64,000 nucleotides of DNA from Schistocephalus solidus (lineage: Eukaryota > Platyhelminthes > Cestoda > Diphyllobothriidea > Diphyllobothriidae). The stretch is from the NCBI GenBank assembly GCA_017591395.1, contig WEDG01000322.1, forward strand, positions 121,654 to 185,653, read 5' to 3'. Shown here piece by piece: positions 47,301 through 56,300 of this stretch. Position numbers and translations under genes: made by a program. Numbering within the stretch: the first letter of the stretch is position 1; each line of letters begins with the position of its first letter. The notes beneath the pieces are model-generated. The model was not told the origin of the DNA. It searched no databases and worked only from the letters and a program-made list of their open reading frames with translations.

Positions 47301-50300
47301 AAACAGAAAAACAACGCCGAACGATACAATACATTCGTCAGGACATTAACTCCTGGAATTTTCTGTAAGAATGCCTGCGAGTTTCTAACTCTGTATTGTG
47401 ATTCATCACTGAGGTGCGCTAGGTTCCTCTATAGCCATTTGGCAAGATTTTATGTCAGGGATCCAATAAGCGGTACTATGGTCCTCAATGGTGCATCTGT
47501 TTTGTGCACCTTTGGAAGGTCATATGCCTGTGCGACACGGGGGTCACTGAGGATCATAAATCTGGAGTCCTCGGGGCTAATGAGTTTCAATCGAGAAAGT
47601 TCGTTCACTTTCTTCTTTTCAACCGCTGCCTGCTTTTTCATTGGGTACGCATCAAGTGGGGTGTACGCTTTCCTGTCATTGAAGATCTGGTTTGCCTTTT
47701 TGACGTATTCGGTCTTGTCCAGGATAACAGTCGCGCCACCTTTATCCGCAGTCACAATGACTATACTTTATCTGTTTTCGGTTATTTTAATCCCCGCGCT
47801 TCCTCGATTATTAAGGTTTGATTATATTTGCTTTTCCGAAGGAAACCAGTGGCGCAGCTACGTATGTTCAGCCGTATGTCCTCGGGGACGGTGGGGATCA
47901 GCAGAAGGGATACAAGATTGGCTAGGAAGTTGCTCGGTGTAGCATCGGCATGGCTGAATTTTATTCCTTTAGAAAGGAGGTTTATTTCAGCGGATGTTAG
48001 ATTCCTTCCGGAAAGGTTAACAACCCTCGTTGGCATGCTGTTTTCATTTGTAGAACGGAGAAAAGATTTGAGTTTCTCTTGTAGGTCAGTTCGTTTCTTC
48101 ATTCTGGCGTCCTTGGTGGTGGCAATTATCCTTTATAGTACTTTTTCAAATAGGTTCCCGGGTACACATGAAAAGCACTGGTTATTAAGGTCAGCAATTG
48201 TGGCTTCGAAACGGCAAATACGATGGTGGACATCGGATATAACGGCACTCAAAACGCGGAATCCATATTTTTGTGCGAGTTGTTTTCCAGTCTCATTGGG
48301 TAGAGTGGGCTTGAATCGAAGTGACTTCGGAAGGATACCGCGATCGTGACAGCGGTGGAGGAGGAAACTTAGTTGTTCATAAGTCGTCGCCTATCTCTGT
48401 GCGAATTTCTCCCAACGTCTGGTAAGGATAAGCGTTTGACGCCCATAAATATGTTGAATAACGGAGGTGATTTGCATCCCGAGATAGTATAATGAAAAGA
48501 AAAATGCTCTTCGGGAAATGGAGTTGTACTCGTATATTTTCAAGTTGGTGACATCAACCCATCGTCAGACGAAATGAACAGAGGATAAAGTCAAGTAGTG
48601 CGAGTGTGATCCTTAGCACATCAGTGAGTGTCATGCACTTGTTTGATTTGTATATACCTCACTGCTGTAGGCATATGGCGTACTGATGATCGGTAACAAT
48701 TGTGAAACAGCTGTCTACGTCTTGCCTGTGGCATCTTTAGCAACGTATGTGTGCATTATATTTGGCGTGTGTTTTATAACACAACGTTCGTTTATCGCCA
48801 GTGGCTAGCTGGCGGGTGGGCAGACAGAATGAGATCGAAAGCGATCCTAACCATATCAGTGAGTGTCATGCATTCGTTTTACTTGTATATACCTCACTGC
48901 ACAATGCATATGGCGTACTGATGATCAGTAGCAACCGTGAACAGCTGTCTACGTCTTGCCTGTTGCATCTTTAGCAACAAACGTGTGCATTATATGTGGC
49001 ATATGTCTAATGACACAATGTTCGTTTATCGCCGGTGGCTAGCTGGTGGGCGGGCGGACAGAATGAGATCGAGTGCGATCCTAACCACATCAGTGAGTGT
49101 CATGCACTTGTTTGACATACATACATATATATATACATATATATATGATAGTGTGGGGCTCACCGATCTGCTTAAGGAACATGTATGTTCCGTTGTGCCT
49201 TGGAGCTCAGACTAGAGCCCTCGCAGGCGGTCGCATAGCGACGTGTAGCATATGTTGATAAGGTGGAACCGACAAAGACAAGGGAGACCGGTATAATGGC
49301 CATTTCTGGCTTATTAGCCGTCATCAGCCAGTCATACCCAATCCCAAGTGTGGCACACCTGGGATTCGAACCCGCGACCTTTGGTATTTGAGTCGAACGC
49401 TCTACCATTGAGCCACGGGCTCGTTGTTTTTGTCGGTTGTGATCGGGAATATGATGATATGCTACACGTTGCTATGCGACCGCCTGCGAGGGCTCTAGTC
49501 TGAGCTCCAGGGCACAACGGAACATACATGTTCCTTAAGCAGATCGGTGAGCCCCACACTATCATCATATTCCCGATCACAACCGACAAAACAACGAGCC
49601 CGTGGCTCAATGGTAGAGTGTTCGACTCAAATACCAAAGGTCGCGGGTTCGAATCCCAGGTGTGCCACACTTGGGATTGGGTATGACTGGCTGATGACGG
49701 CTAATATATATATATATATAAAGGCATGTCCGAATCACCTGACTCCATGTCCTGCACTTAATAATTTCAGAAATTATTTACCCGATATATATATATATAT
49801 ATGTGTGTGTGTGTACAAATTTCATAGAAAATGAGGATTACAAATGACGTTTCTCGGATTTTAAAAGTGTGCTTGCTGCATCCTCAGATCAAAGTTAAGT
49901 ACGAATAGCCTGCAACAATCTGTTCTGATTAAACATCTGAGTTTTATTTTTCCGCGGTTCTCTCATGACAGAAAAGAAAATATAAAGTATACATTTAGTC
50001 TTAGGTTAATTTCAGTAAAAGCTCTTTAAAAATTACTATAGAAAATTTAGCTGATATTAACAATAATTGAGCGTAGTTAAATTCAAAGGAATTTTATAAG
50101 GTCAATTGCCTTTCGAGTTTATCAGCTGCCATGAAATCACCCAAAGACAATCGCTTAGGCTTTTTTCTCTTACAGTTTTTCACATCGTTTCGCAGCCGGC
50201 CTAAACATCTTCATTGGTACCTGAATTTGAAAACCTGGATTGAACCTCAGTTTTTAATACAAGTATCTTCCCTTTCAAACTTGTGAGAGAAGAGCTATTG

Positions 50301-50720
50301 GGTTTCTTTACCAGAAACCACCCACTATATTTCCTACATTTACCAACCTAACCAGTAGCGAGATTTTTAGCATCAACTCCATACCTCACATTGCTTAGCA
50401 ATCCAGAAGCGACTCCTTTGAAGGGTTTGCATGTGCCGTTTAGCTTTACATTTTTTGTACCTCAGTCTCTTTTTTTGCTCATCCCCCAACAGTTTTGTCG
50501 CTTGTGTATACGGAGAATGACAAAGTAATCCAAACTGACTGACTGGGAGATTCCTCTATTTCATATAGTCAGCTTCTGATATTTACATTTTCCTCAGCTC
50601 TTATGTGTGTCGATGCTCGAGAGATGCTCAAACGTTTATTGTACGCTCATTTCATTTTAGCTCTATACTAACCAACCGACCGCGGCTTTCTTCGCCCAAT
50701 TCAATACCACTTCCCGATAA
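38191..50720 (+). CDS. RIBC2: RIB43A-like coiled-coil protein (RIBC), six coding exons, 379 residues
   Basis: Coding exons are 38191-38307, 39747-39828, 41594-41942, 45607-45949, 46616-46804 and 50661-50720. All introns are GT-AG, phases are consistent, and the spliced product is 379 residues, the usual size for RIB43A/RIBC proteins. RIBC proteins are filamentous microtubule inner proteins on the inner wall of ciliary doublets. Family signatures are an N-terminal basic helix with [13 protein letters not shown], the block [13 protein letters not shown] [38 protein letters not shown], long charged coiled coils (residues 16-60, 150-230, 270-350), and the conserved C-terminus [18 protein letters not shown] before TAA. 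RIBC2 versus RIBC1 was judged from memory and is less certain. Introns 3 and 5 are filled with retroelements and hammerhead repeats. The start is the only Met upstream of the conserved helix. Confidence 0.95.
38353..38374. repeat. (TA)n tract in RIBC intron 1
   Basis: Plain TA run with no adjoining element recognised. Confidence 0.9.
39747..39828 (+). CDS. RIBC2: RIBC exon 2 (residues 40-67, last codon split)
   Basis: Acceptor TTTGCATTTAG, protein [17 protein letters not shown], donor G/GTATGC. Phase 1 at the 3' end, completed by CA of exon 3 to give Ala. Confidence 0.93.
41594..41942 (+). CDS. RIBC2: RIBC exon 3 (central conserved block)
   Basis: Acceptor TTCCCGTAG. Encodes [18 protein letters not shown] through the family signature [17 protein letters not shown] to AAYKEAN. 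Donor AG/GTCAGT, two bases left over (Arg, completed by G of exon 4). The open frame extends upstream of the acceptor, but the splice phase with exon 2 fixes the start at 41594. Confidence 0.95.
43135..43673. mobile_element. Penelope terminal-repeat relics in RIBC intron 3, inverted pair with hammerhead-like cores
   Basis: The left part (- strand, 43135-43182) and right part (+ strand, 43624-43673) carry the same module: TGATGATGGGTT, a helix II loop, AAT.., GAAACG, then AAACGTC. The left copy also has CCCTATAAATACTACC upstream, matching the TATAAATACTG text of the Penelope terminal repeats at 11079 and 12601. CTGATAGAAGCGAAG at about 43588 also recurs at 11030. The middle holds no intact protein motif. 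This is interpreted as the fused, inverted ends of a Penelope-like element. Confidence 0.6.
43624..43673 (+). ncRNA. Hammerhead-like motif in RIBC intron 3 (sense strand)
   Basis: Core CTGATGA at 43624-43630, GAAAC at 43650-43654, and a helix III of ACGTT with AACGT ending in the triplet GTC at 43671-43673. Helix II (GGGTT / AATTG) is weakened by mismatches and helix I does not pair, so activity is doubtful. The inverted partner at 43135-43182 has a better helix II (GGGTT / AATCC) but T instead of the first core C. Confidence 0.5.
45186..45475 (+). mobile_element. Diverged SINE copy, older subfamily, with tRNA-like head
   Basis: The head has GAGCACGTGGCTCAATG (A-box-like) and GCGCGGGCTCGAGCCTC (B-box-like). 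The body has GTAATGACAGCTAATG, GCCAGAAATTG and CGTCTTTGTCGGC. The tail has GAGTGAGCCCCAGGGCAGAA and GTTAGCGATCGGTGAGC. It resembles 16350-16540 in the tail and the younger copies in the head. It sits in RIBC intron 3, shortly before exon 4. Confidence 0.7.
45607..45949 (+). CDS. RIBC2: RIBC exon 4
   Basis: Acceptor GCATGTAG. One base completes Arg, then [19 protein letters not shown] through [18 protein letters not shown] to QIEEKK. Donor AAG/GTATGT, phase 0. Heptad-like, strongly charged coiled coil. Confidence 0.95.
46616..46804 (+). CDS. RIBC2: RIBC exon 5
   Basis: Acceptor TTATCTAG, protein [18 protein letters not shown] ... FQQYLKDE, donor GAG/GTTGGT (63 codons, phase 0). A decayed Penelope-like element begins only about 65 bp beyond the donor. 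Confidence 0.93.
46828..46871. repeat. Perfect 22-bp tandem duplication at the element junction
   Basis: CAGCTCTTTAAGGTTGCGTG plus CT occurs twice in a row, 23 bp after the exon 5 donor and exactly at the truncated end of the Penelope-like element. Confidence 0.9.
46872..48560 (-). pseudogene. Penelope-like element in RIBC intron 5, 3'-truncated, antisense to the gene
   Basis: In - sense: an N-terminal region ([19 protein letters not shown] ... [18 protein letters not shown]); [19 protein letters not shown] (DKG-x-ATV motif); [18 protein letters not shown] (LPKxHK motif); a weak motif A region around [29 protein letters not shown] (motif 4); and [16 protein letters not shown] (YVDD). It ends after [19 protein letters not shown]. 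The thumb and GIY-YIG domain are missing, so truncation is at the 3' end. A few frameshifts separate the blocks. A hammerhead-like core lies upstream at about 48496-48570. Confidence 0.87.
48515..48575 (-). ncRNA. Hammerhead-like core at the 5' end of the Penelope-like element
   Basis: On the - strand: CTGACGA, helix II GGGTTG / CAACTT with loop ATGTCAC, then GAAA. Helix III, the cleavage triplet and helix I could not be assigned with confidence, so only two of the three helices are supported. The position fits the terminal hammerheads reported for Penelope-like elements. Confidence 0.5.
48677..48726 (+). ncRNA. Hammerhead ribozyme, 235-bp array copy A (intact core)
   Basis: Fold in order: helix I GGC then GTA; core CTGATGA (48683-48689); helix II CGGT / ATTG (two G-U pairs) with loop AACA; GAAA; helix III AC / GT closed by AGCT; triplet GTC, cleavage after 48715; then helix I TAC, a GTCTT internal loop, and GCC. 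All invariant core positions are present. Type I topology with minimal helix III. Confidence 0.82.
48912..48960 (+). ncRNA. Hammerhead ribozyme, 235-bp array copy B (one-base core deletion)
   Basis: Same fold as copy A, but the GAAAC core has lost one A (GTGAACAGCTGTC), which should inactivate it. Helix II here is CAGT / ACCG-like, and the two copies together suggest an ancestral ACGGT / ACCGT helix. Confidence 0.75.
49117..49147. repeat. CATA/(TA)n microsatellite bordering the 235-bp array and SINE
   Basis: Mixed CATA and TA repeats shared as a border between the hammerhead array and the inverted SINE unit. Confidence 0.9.
49146..49455 (-). mobile_element. tRNA-derived SINE, one full permuted unit, - strand arm of an inverted pair
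   Basis: In - sense it runs from TATCATCATATTCCCG through the tRNA-like head (49350-49423), the GGCTGATGACGGCTAATA / AGCCAGAAATGGCC body and the TTGTCTTTGTCGG block, to the tail ending GAGCCCCACACTATCAT. Start and end text join exactly as they do within the tandem at 10601, so this is one complete unit cut at a different point. Confidence 0.85.
49453..49703 (+). mobile_element. tRNA-derived SINE, + strand arm of the inverted pair
   Basis: Starts at the tail block ATGCTACACGTTGC and continues through CCCCACACTATCATCATATT, the tRNA-like head (49596-49668, with GTGGCTCAATGGTAGAG and GCGGGTTCGAATCCC) and GACTGGCTGATGACGGCTAA, where it breaks into a (TA)n tract. With 49146-49455 it forms a large near-palindrome. 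Confidence 0.85.
49704..49720. repeat. (TA)n tract ending the SINE arm
   Basis: TA run that replaces the rest of the SINE body. Confidence 0.9.
49724..49785 (+). repeat. 62-nt fragment of the 354-bp hammerhead unit between two (TA)n tracts
   Basis: GCATGTCCGAATCACCTGAC through AAATTATTTACCCGA matches the - strand of the array near 13007-13072. It contains no ribozyme core. TA runs lie directly on both sides. Confidence 0.85.
49786..49813. repeat. (TA)n/(TG)n microsatellite
   Basis: TA run passing into a TGTG run at 49803. Confidence 0.9.
50661..50720 (+). CDS. RIBC2: RIBC exon 6 (C-terminus and stop)
   Basis: Acceptor TTCATTTTAG, then [19 protein letters not shown] and TAA. This is the near-invariant C-terminal tail of RIB43A proteins and joins exon 5 in phase 0. 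It lies 3.86 kb beyond exon 5, across element-filled intron 5. Confidence 0.93.
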   Translation, partial: LYTNQPTAAFFAQFNTTSR

Positions 50721-52910
50721 AAATTGAGAGCGCTTCTTTGCCAGTGAGGGACAGTGCGCTTGAGATGGATGTCACTGTCAGACTCCCGGCTTACAGCGCT
50801 ACCTTTCCAATCTGACAACAGCCATAAGAGATCCACAGGAGAGCGGTCTGACAGGCACTACCTTGCTAGCATCCATTGAGCACGACCACTGGAACAATTG
50901 CTGTTTGCTTAGCCCTCTCCCTTAACTTCTTCCAATCTCCTCAACTACAGTCTTTACTATCCTTAATAGTGTTAAACTTCATATAAAGCGAATACAAGTA
51001 CCGCAACCAGTAAATTAGACTTTATCGGAGTAACTGAATTTAAAAGCCACCTTTGGACTGACTGAAGTACGATTATTGGGATGTATGAACGCCGATTTTT
51101 CATTATACAAATTAAACTGGCTATGCCCTCAAGTAAGGAGGACCGTCTTGTTTAAACGAAAACGCTATATTACAGACATTTTCCAAATACCAACAATAGC
51201 TGTTATTTGATAATAGTTAATTTAAGTTGATAACTATAACTTGTAAATGTGGTTCCAAAATGCTCCCAGATGAGTGTTTTTGAGCTTTATGCAGATACCT
51301 GGCTGGTGGCTGCAGCCGTTTAGCTCCTTTTTGGCAAAAAAAACTTTCAATGGTGATTTTCTTATTGAGAGAAAAAAGCACCCCCTAAATTTTTAAGATT
51401 TGAAACTGAGCTAAAGTGTTCGTTACGCAAGTTTTCTTGTTCAACTGACATTAGCAGGCGGAGAACGCATTACATTAAAAACTCCAGCACTTTTTTTCAT
51501 TTAACTGAACTTAGAGGGAATGGAAAGCTTTCCAGAACCTGCCCATTGTTGCACAGTTTCCAAGCAAATCTCTTCCACAAAAATCGCTGTTCTTCAACAA
51601 AATGGCCCCAAAGTTATTATGTGCTAGGCCCAATTTTTTACTGAGAACCTTCTGTCGAAGCAAACGCTATTAAATTTGGGATAACAATTATCATTAGCCT
51701 CGATGGAGCCTTTTGTAATTCAGTTCACCGAGTAGTTTCTAAAATATTCCTGTGTACTGAAGCCATAGCAAAAGATTTGATACGAATCTGTCGTAAATAA
51801 ATGTTTTCTTTGAAATGTGCTATACGTGAAGTAGAGCAAAAGCTTTCTTCTTCTCATTAAGCGGTAGAAATGGCTAGGCAGTGAGACAGGTATGCCTATT
51901 AATCGAATAAAGCTCTTTGAGAGCTTCTTCCTCAGGGTACTAAAAATGATCTCCTTTGACACTGATAAACATTGCAAAGGCGCTAAATCGATTCATGAGT
52001 TAGAAGAGCTCTCCGGTGTCGCAGGTAACACGTTCGATTTCAGGGATACTAAGACCCCGCGTAGGAATTTCTCTACGCTCCATAAAATACAACTTAGGCC
52101 TGCCTATTAGCATTAATTATGAGCCAATCTTAACGTTCAAAGCACGCACAAAACTTTGACATGCATTCGGGACTGGGGTTTATACACGTGTATTTCTGGC
52201 GTTGAATACACTTATTGGCATAGATTTGCATGATTGTCACGTATGTGGAGCAGCTTTCATTGATTCTTGTATACCTAACGTATCCTAATAGATCCTGTTT
52301 ACTGTCCTAGTGCCTGCCACCAGATATTCTGGCTATTGTTCATATCCTACAGTTTAAAAAGCATCCGTGTAGCTTATTCTAAATTTCTCCACTGAAGCAA
52401 CCACTAATCCTCACCTAATCGTTGTAAACTGAAATGCACGGCCTTGTCGACTGACCTGCGGACAATAAAGCCCGAGTCAACTCGCTGAAATCTCAATTTA
52501 CTTGGCTTACCAACTTGTTTTTATCTTGGCATTCAGTTAGAAATCAGAATATAGATGATGGTTTGTTTGGTTGTCTTGTGAATGGTATCCTTTTGGAAAA
52601 ACCAATAAAATATTTCAAACAAGGTTTTCAACCGCTTTCTGGTGTTTATTGTGCTCTTTTATATGATCCATTTCCGATTTTTCGAGGGTAGAGTATGGTA
52701 GAGGGCATCACAGGGTTCCTAATCAAGTGATGTTAACTTAACAGTTTATGAGGTCTTAAAATGAGAAATTCGGTTTTTTATAGGCCTTATTAAAAGAAAC
52801 GAAAGGACGCATTTATCAACAAAATATTTCCTATATTTGGGTTTTGCTGACATTCAAGGTTTACCCTGTTGTACCCGAGTTTGATAGAGCACGCTTGAAA
52901 CGACTATTGT
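50721..52910. other. RIBC 3' flank and intergenic stretch
   Basis: No further exon was recognised. AATAAA-like hexamers first occur about 1.1 kb on (near 51795 and 51904), so the polyadenylation site cannot be placed. The frame at 51892-52110 has no recognised domain. Confidence 0.4.
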
Positions 52911-52917
52911 TTAAAGA

Positions 52918-53387
52918 AACTATATAAGTATAAAGTCTTCTATGAATTCGACTTTTAGCTTCCGTGTCAGATCCAGATCCAGGGGAAGATTCTGCACAGT
53001 CAAATAGAGCAGGTGCTGTAACAGCTTCATCCATCTCAGACTTATCTTGTTGATGAGAATCATTCATATTAAGGATCGTCATAGTAGACAACATAGGTAT
53101 AGAGATAAAGAGATTTATTCACTGTTATAGAGTTCATGAAACGCAGAAAAATAGTAACGAGACATAATATCTAGGATAGCCTCCAATAATGAAAGCTAAT
53201 ACATAGGGTAGACTTCACCGGATAGGAAGTGTTTTAATGAGGGAATAGGGTACTGTCAGACAACAGATCCCTTGGGAGTCAAGAGGTGGTGATTAGCAGG
53301 GATTTGATTACAATCAGGGTAGTTGGGATGCATAAGAAAAAGGAAAGTGCAAGTTTTTTCAAAAACGCCGCTGGTTACTGCCCACCA
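52918..53387 (-). repeat. 3' LTR of the Gypsy element
   Basis: A direct repeat of 57478-57942 with many substitutions. Shared landmarks are ATCATTCATATTAAGGAT, TAGTAGACAACATAG, GATAGCCTCCAATAATG and ATAGGAAGTGTTT. In element sense it starts TGGTGGGCAG; the inner boundary is clear and the outer one is approximate. Confidence 0.8.
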
Positions 53388-56300
53388 TGTCCGTTCCAAT
53401 GCCCCCTCGTGAGTTTGGGCACTGTCCTCAGTGCCTTCGTCAACAAAAGTTGACGGGATAACTGCTTCAAGGGCTACGGGGGGACTTTATCTATAGGTAA
53501 CATGGGTTTAGTGTCAGGTGAGTAAGATGGAAGTCGACCGCGTTATGGTTTGAGTTTAGAAAAACGGGCTCTAAAAGTGGTCGCCTGGGATTTAACTGCA
53601 GCCCTAATCAGGACATTGGCAGGGACAAAGTTGTCTTTAAAGACGAAGAAGCCCAACAAGGGATAGTAGAACTAAAAGGCTGTGCCACAAGGTGGTACTG
53701 TGTTAAAATGTAAGACGTTGTCATCATTTTGGAAGGTTGTCCAGAACATTTACGGTCCTAGTTCCTTTTTTAAGTGTAAACGCAGCTTTGATAGAGAACT
53801 GGGCTGCATTATATGCTTTTCGAATAACTTGACGGAGGTGTGTGCCGCATTCAGTGGGTTGCATTTGATCTTTAGGGTGAAGAGGATGGGTTAAATTGCT
53901 TTAAAAGCTTAAGTTGCGTACTGTGTTCAAAAAATTTGGTGTAAAGCTGGTAGTGGAGTGGATTGAATCACGGTAGGCCACTTAGCTGAATGGGAGGTCG
54001 ATATCTCATTGATGTTGATGATCTTCGTGTAGGAAAGCCATGAGAATGTTTTTGAGAGTACTGTTAGTTTTCTTGACTAACCCGTTGCCTTCTAGTGGTA
54101 TGGGGTTTTACGAGTTTTTTGGACGTCGAGTAGTTGAAAAAACTTCTTGAAATAGTCGTGATTCGAAATTAGAATGGCAATTGGAATGGAATGACAGGGG
54201 TGTGCCCCAATAGCAAACCCATTCGCGGGTGATGGTGTTTACCACAGATTGGTTGTCTTTGTACAGCAGGGATATCGCTTGGACCCATTTAAAGAAATAA
54301 TCCATCATGACGTATATATAAAAAAGGTTTAACTATGTATAGACTGGCGCGTTCGCCCGGGAACCCAGTTATAATCGGCTGAATTAGTGTCCTTGGGGTT
54401 GAGACAGCGCACGTGTTGCCAGATGGACAGAATTGCAAGACAGGAGACCGAAGGTTGGGCCACCAAAATTGAGTTCGGACTGCCAGCTCTGTTTGTTTCT
54501 GTCCTTTTTGTCCTTACTCTTTTTGGAGGTCTGTCAACACACTTTCGACAAGTAAACCAGGTTCTAAGGGACGTAACCGCATTGTAAGGGGTTCACAGTA
54601 AAAGTTGATGTCCATCTCTAGTGTGAGGTGTGGCCAAGGATGGAGGAAGAGTCGTGCACCTTGACTGCAACCAAAAATCTCTTGTGAATTGGGTGTATGC
54701 ATGCCCTACGATATGTTTTGATATGATGTGTTGTATGATTTATGTGTCTGGGTCTACTTGTTGAGCTGAAAATCAAACATCTCTAGTCTGTTGTCCCCGA
54801 TAATTGCGTCTACTAACGGTTCTGGTGTGTCATCTTCGGCTGGGGTAGTGTACCCTAGGCTAGACAAAGTGTCTGCGTTCGTATGCTTTGAACCTTGGTG
54901 GTATTTGCATTTGAATTCAAAGTCTTGTAGAATTTCTTGCCAAGAGGCTAATTGGCCCTGTGTAGCTTTGGGTGACTGTAGCCATTTGAGCGCTCTGTGG
55001 TCGGTGTGTAGCAAGAAGCGCTTGCCTCTCAGGATATGTTGAAAATGTTGAACGAAGGTAACGATAGTCAATACTTTTCGTCAGAATGTGTAGTAGATTC
55101 TTTTTTTTTTCGAGAGTGTTTGGCTGGCAAAGCAGAGAGGGTGTTCTCACCCATGATTATCCAGCTGGAAGAAGACGGCTCCCATTGAGAAACCGCTAGC
55201 GTCGGTTTCCAGAATTAAAGGTGGAACGTCAGTTTGTGTATTGGGTAACGCAAGGACGGGTGCTGAACAGAGTGCTGATTTAAAGGTACGGAAAGCCTCA
55301 GCGCAATTAGGGGTTTATTTACAGTTACAAACTTTTTCTGTCAGTTTATGGAGGGGTGCAACTATGTACGCGAAACTATGCATGAACCGGCATTAGTACG
55401 ACGCTTAACTGACGAAACTCATTTGGGTTTGGTTCAGTGGAGTTGGCCAGGTTTGAATTCGATTTATCTTCGCGAGGAATGTAGCCGTCTGTCCCGGTGA
55501 TACCCCATAGCTAAGGAAGGTACTTCCGGACAAAACAATACGCATTTTCTAGGATTCAGTTATTCCGGCGTCTCTGGGGGCTGTGATTATTTGATTTAAT
55601 TTAGCATTTTGTTCTTTTATGGTGCGACCGAAAATGCTGATATCGTCTAAGTATATGGGACAAGTGTGGGGGGAATAGATGCCGGAGGACCTTCTGCATG
55701 AGGCCTTGGAATGTCGCGGTGGTGATACGCAAACTGAAGGGAAGTGTCTGAAATTCGAAAAGGCTCTAGGGCAGCGTGAACGCGGTTTTGTGTCGGTCTT
55801 TTGGGTCTATTTTGACCTGCCAGTTCCTGGACTTGAGATTTGGGGTTGAAAACCATCTTGTGTTGCCCAGAGCCTCTAGTGTACCACCGATATGGGGTAA
55901 CGAAAAGGAGTCATGTACGGTGACGGCGTTTAGTCGCCTGTAGTCCATGAACAACCGTGGTTAACCGTCTTTCTTGGAGACGAACGAAGTGGGTGATGCC
56001 CATGGAGAGGATTTGGTGTGGATAATGTCTGCGCTTAAGAGGTCGTCTAACAAATTCTTGGCTTCGGCCCTATACTGGAGAGGATGATGCAGGGTGGCTG
56101 CCACATTGGTTTGGCGGAACCTGTATTGATCACATGTCGCATGCTATTTGCGCGTCCGATTTATGAAGGTGCTCAAGCAAACACTTCGGGGAATGATTGC
56201 AGAATGAAATTGACCTCTGTTAGCTGGTGAGAATCTACATCGGATATTAAGGATATCAGCTCGCCAAAATTTGTTGGTGGTAACGTAACTGAGGCAATCA

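Larger units (their letters stand above)
48596..49115 (+). repeat. 235-bp tandem array with hammerhead ribozymes in RIBC intron 5
   Basis: TCAGTGAGTGTCATGCA recurs at 48621, 48856 and 49090 (periods 235 and 234 bp), giving about 2.2 units. Each full unit encodes a hammerhead on the + strand, and has conserved blocks TTTATCGCC, GTGGCTAGCTGG and a short GATCG..CGATC hairpin. There is no coding capacity. The array shares no primary sequence with the 354-bp array. It is sense to RIBC and ends in a CATA/TA microsatellite at 49117. Confidence 0.88.

Noticed and set aside
49596..49668. Possible functional tRNA gene
   Set aside because: The A- and B-box-like blocks are present but the acceptor arms do not pair, the T-stem is partly mismatched and no anticodon arm forms. 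The same sequence is repeated as a SINE head.
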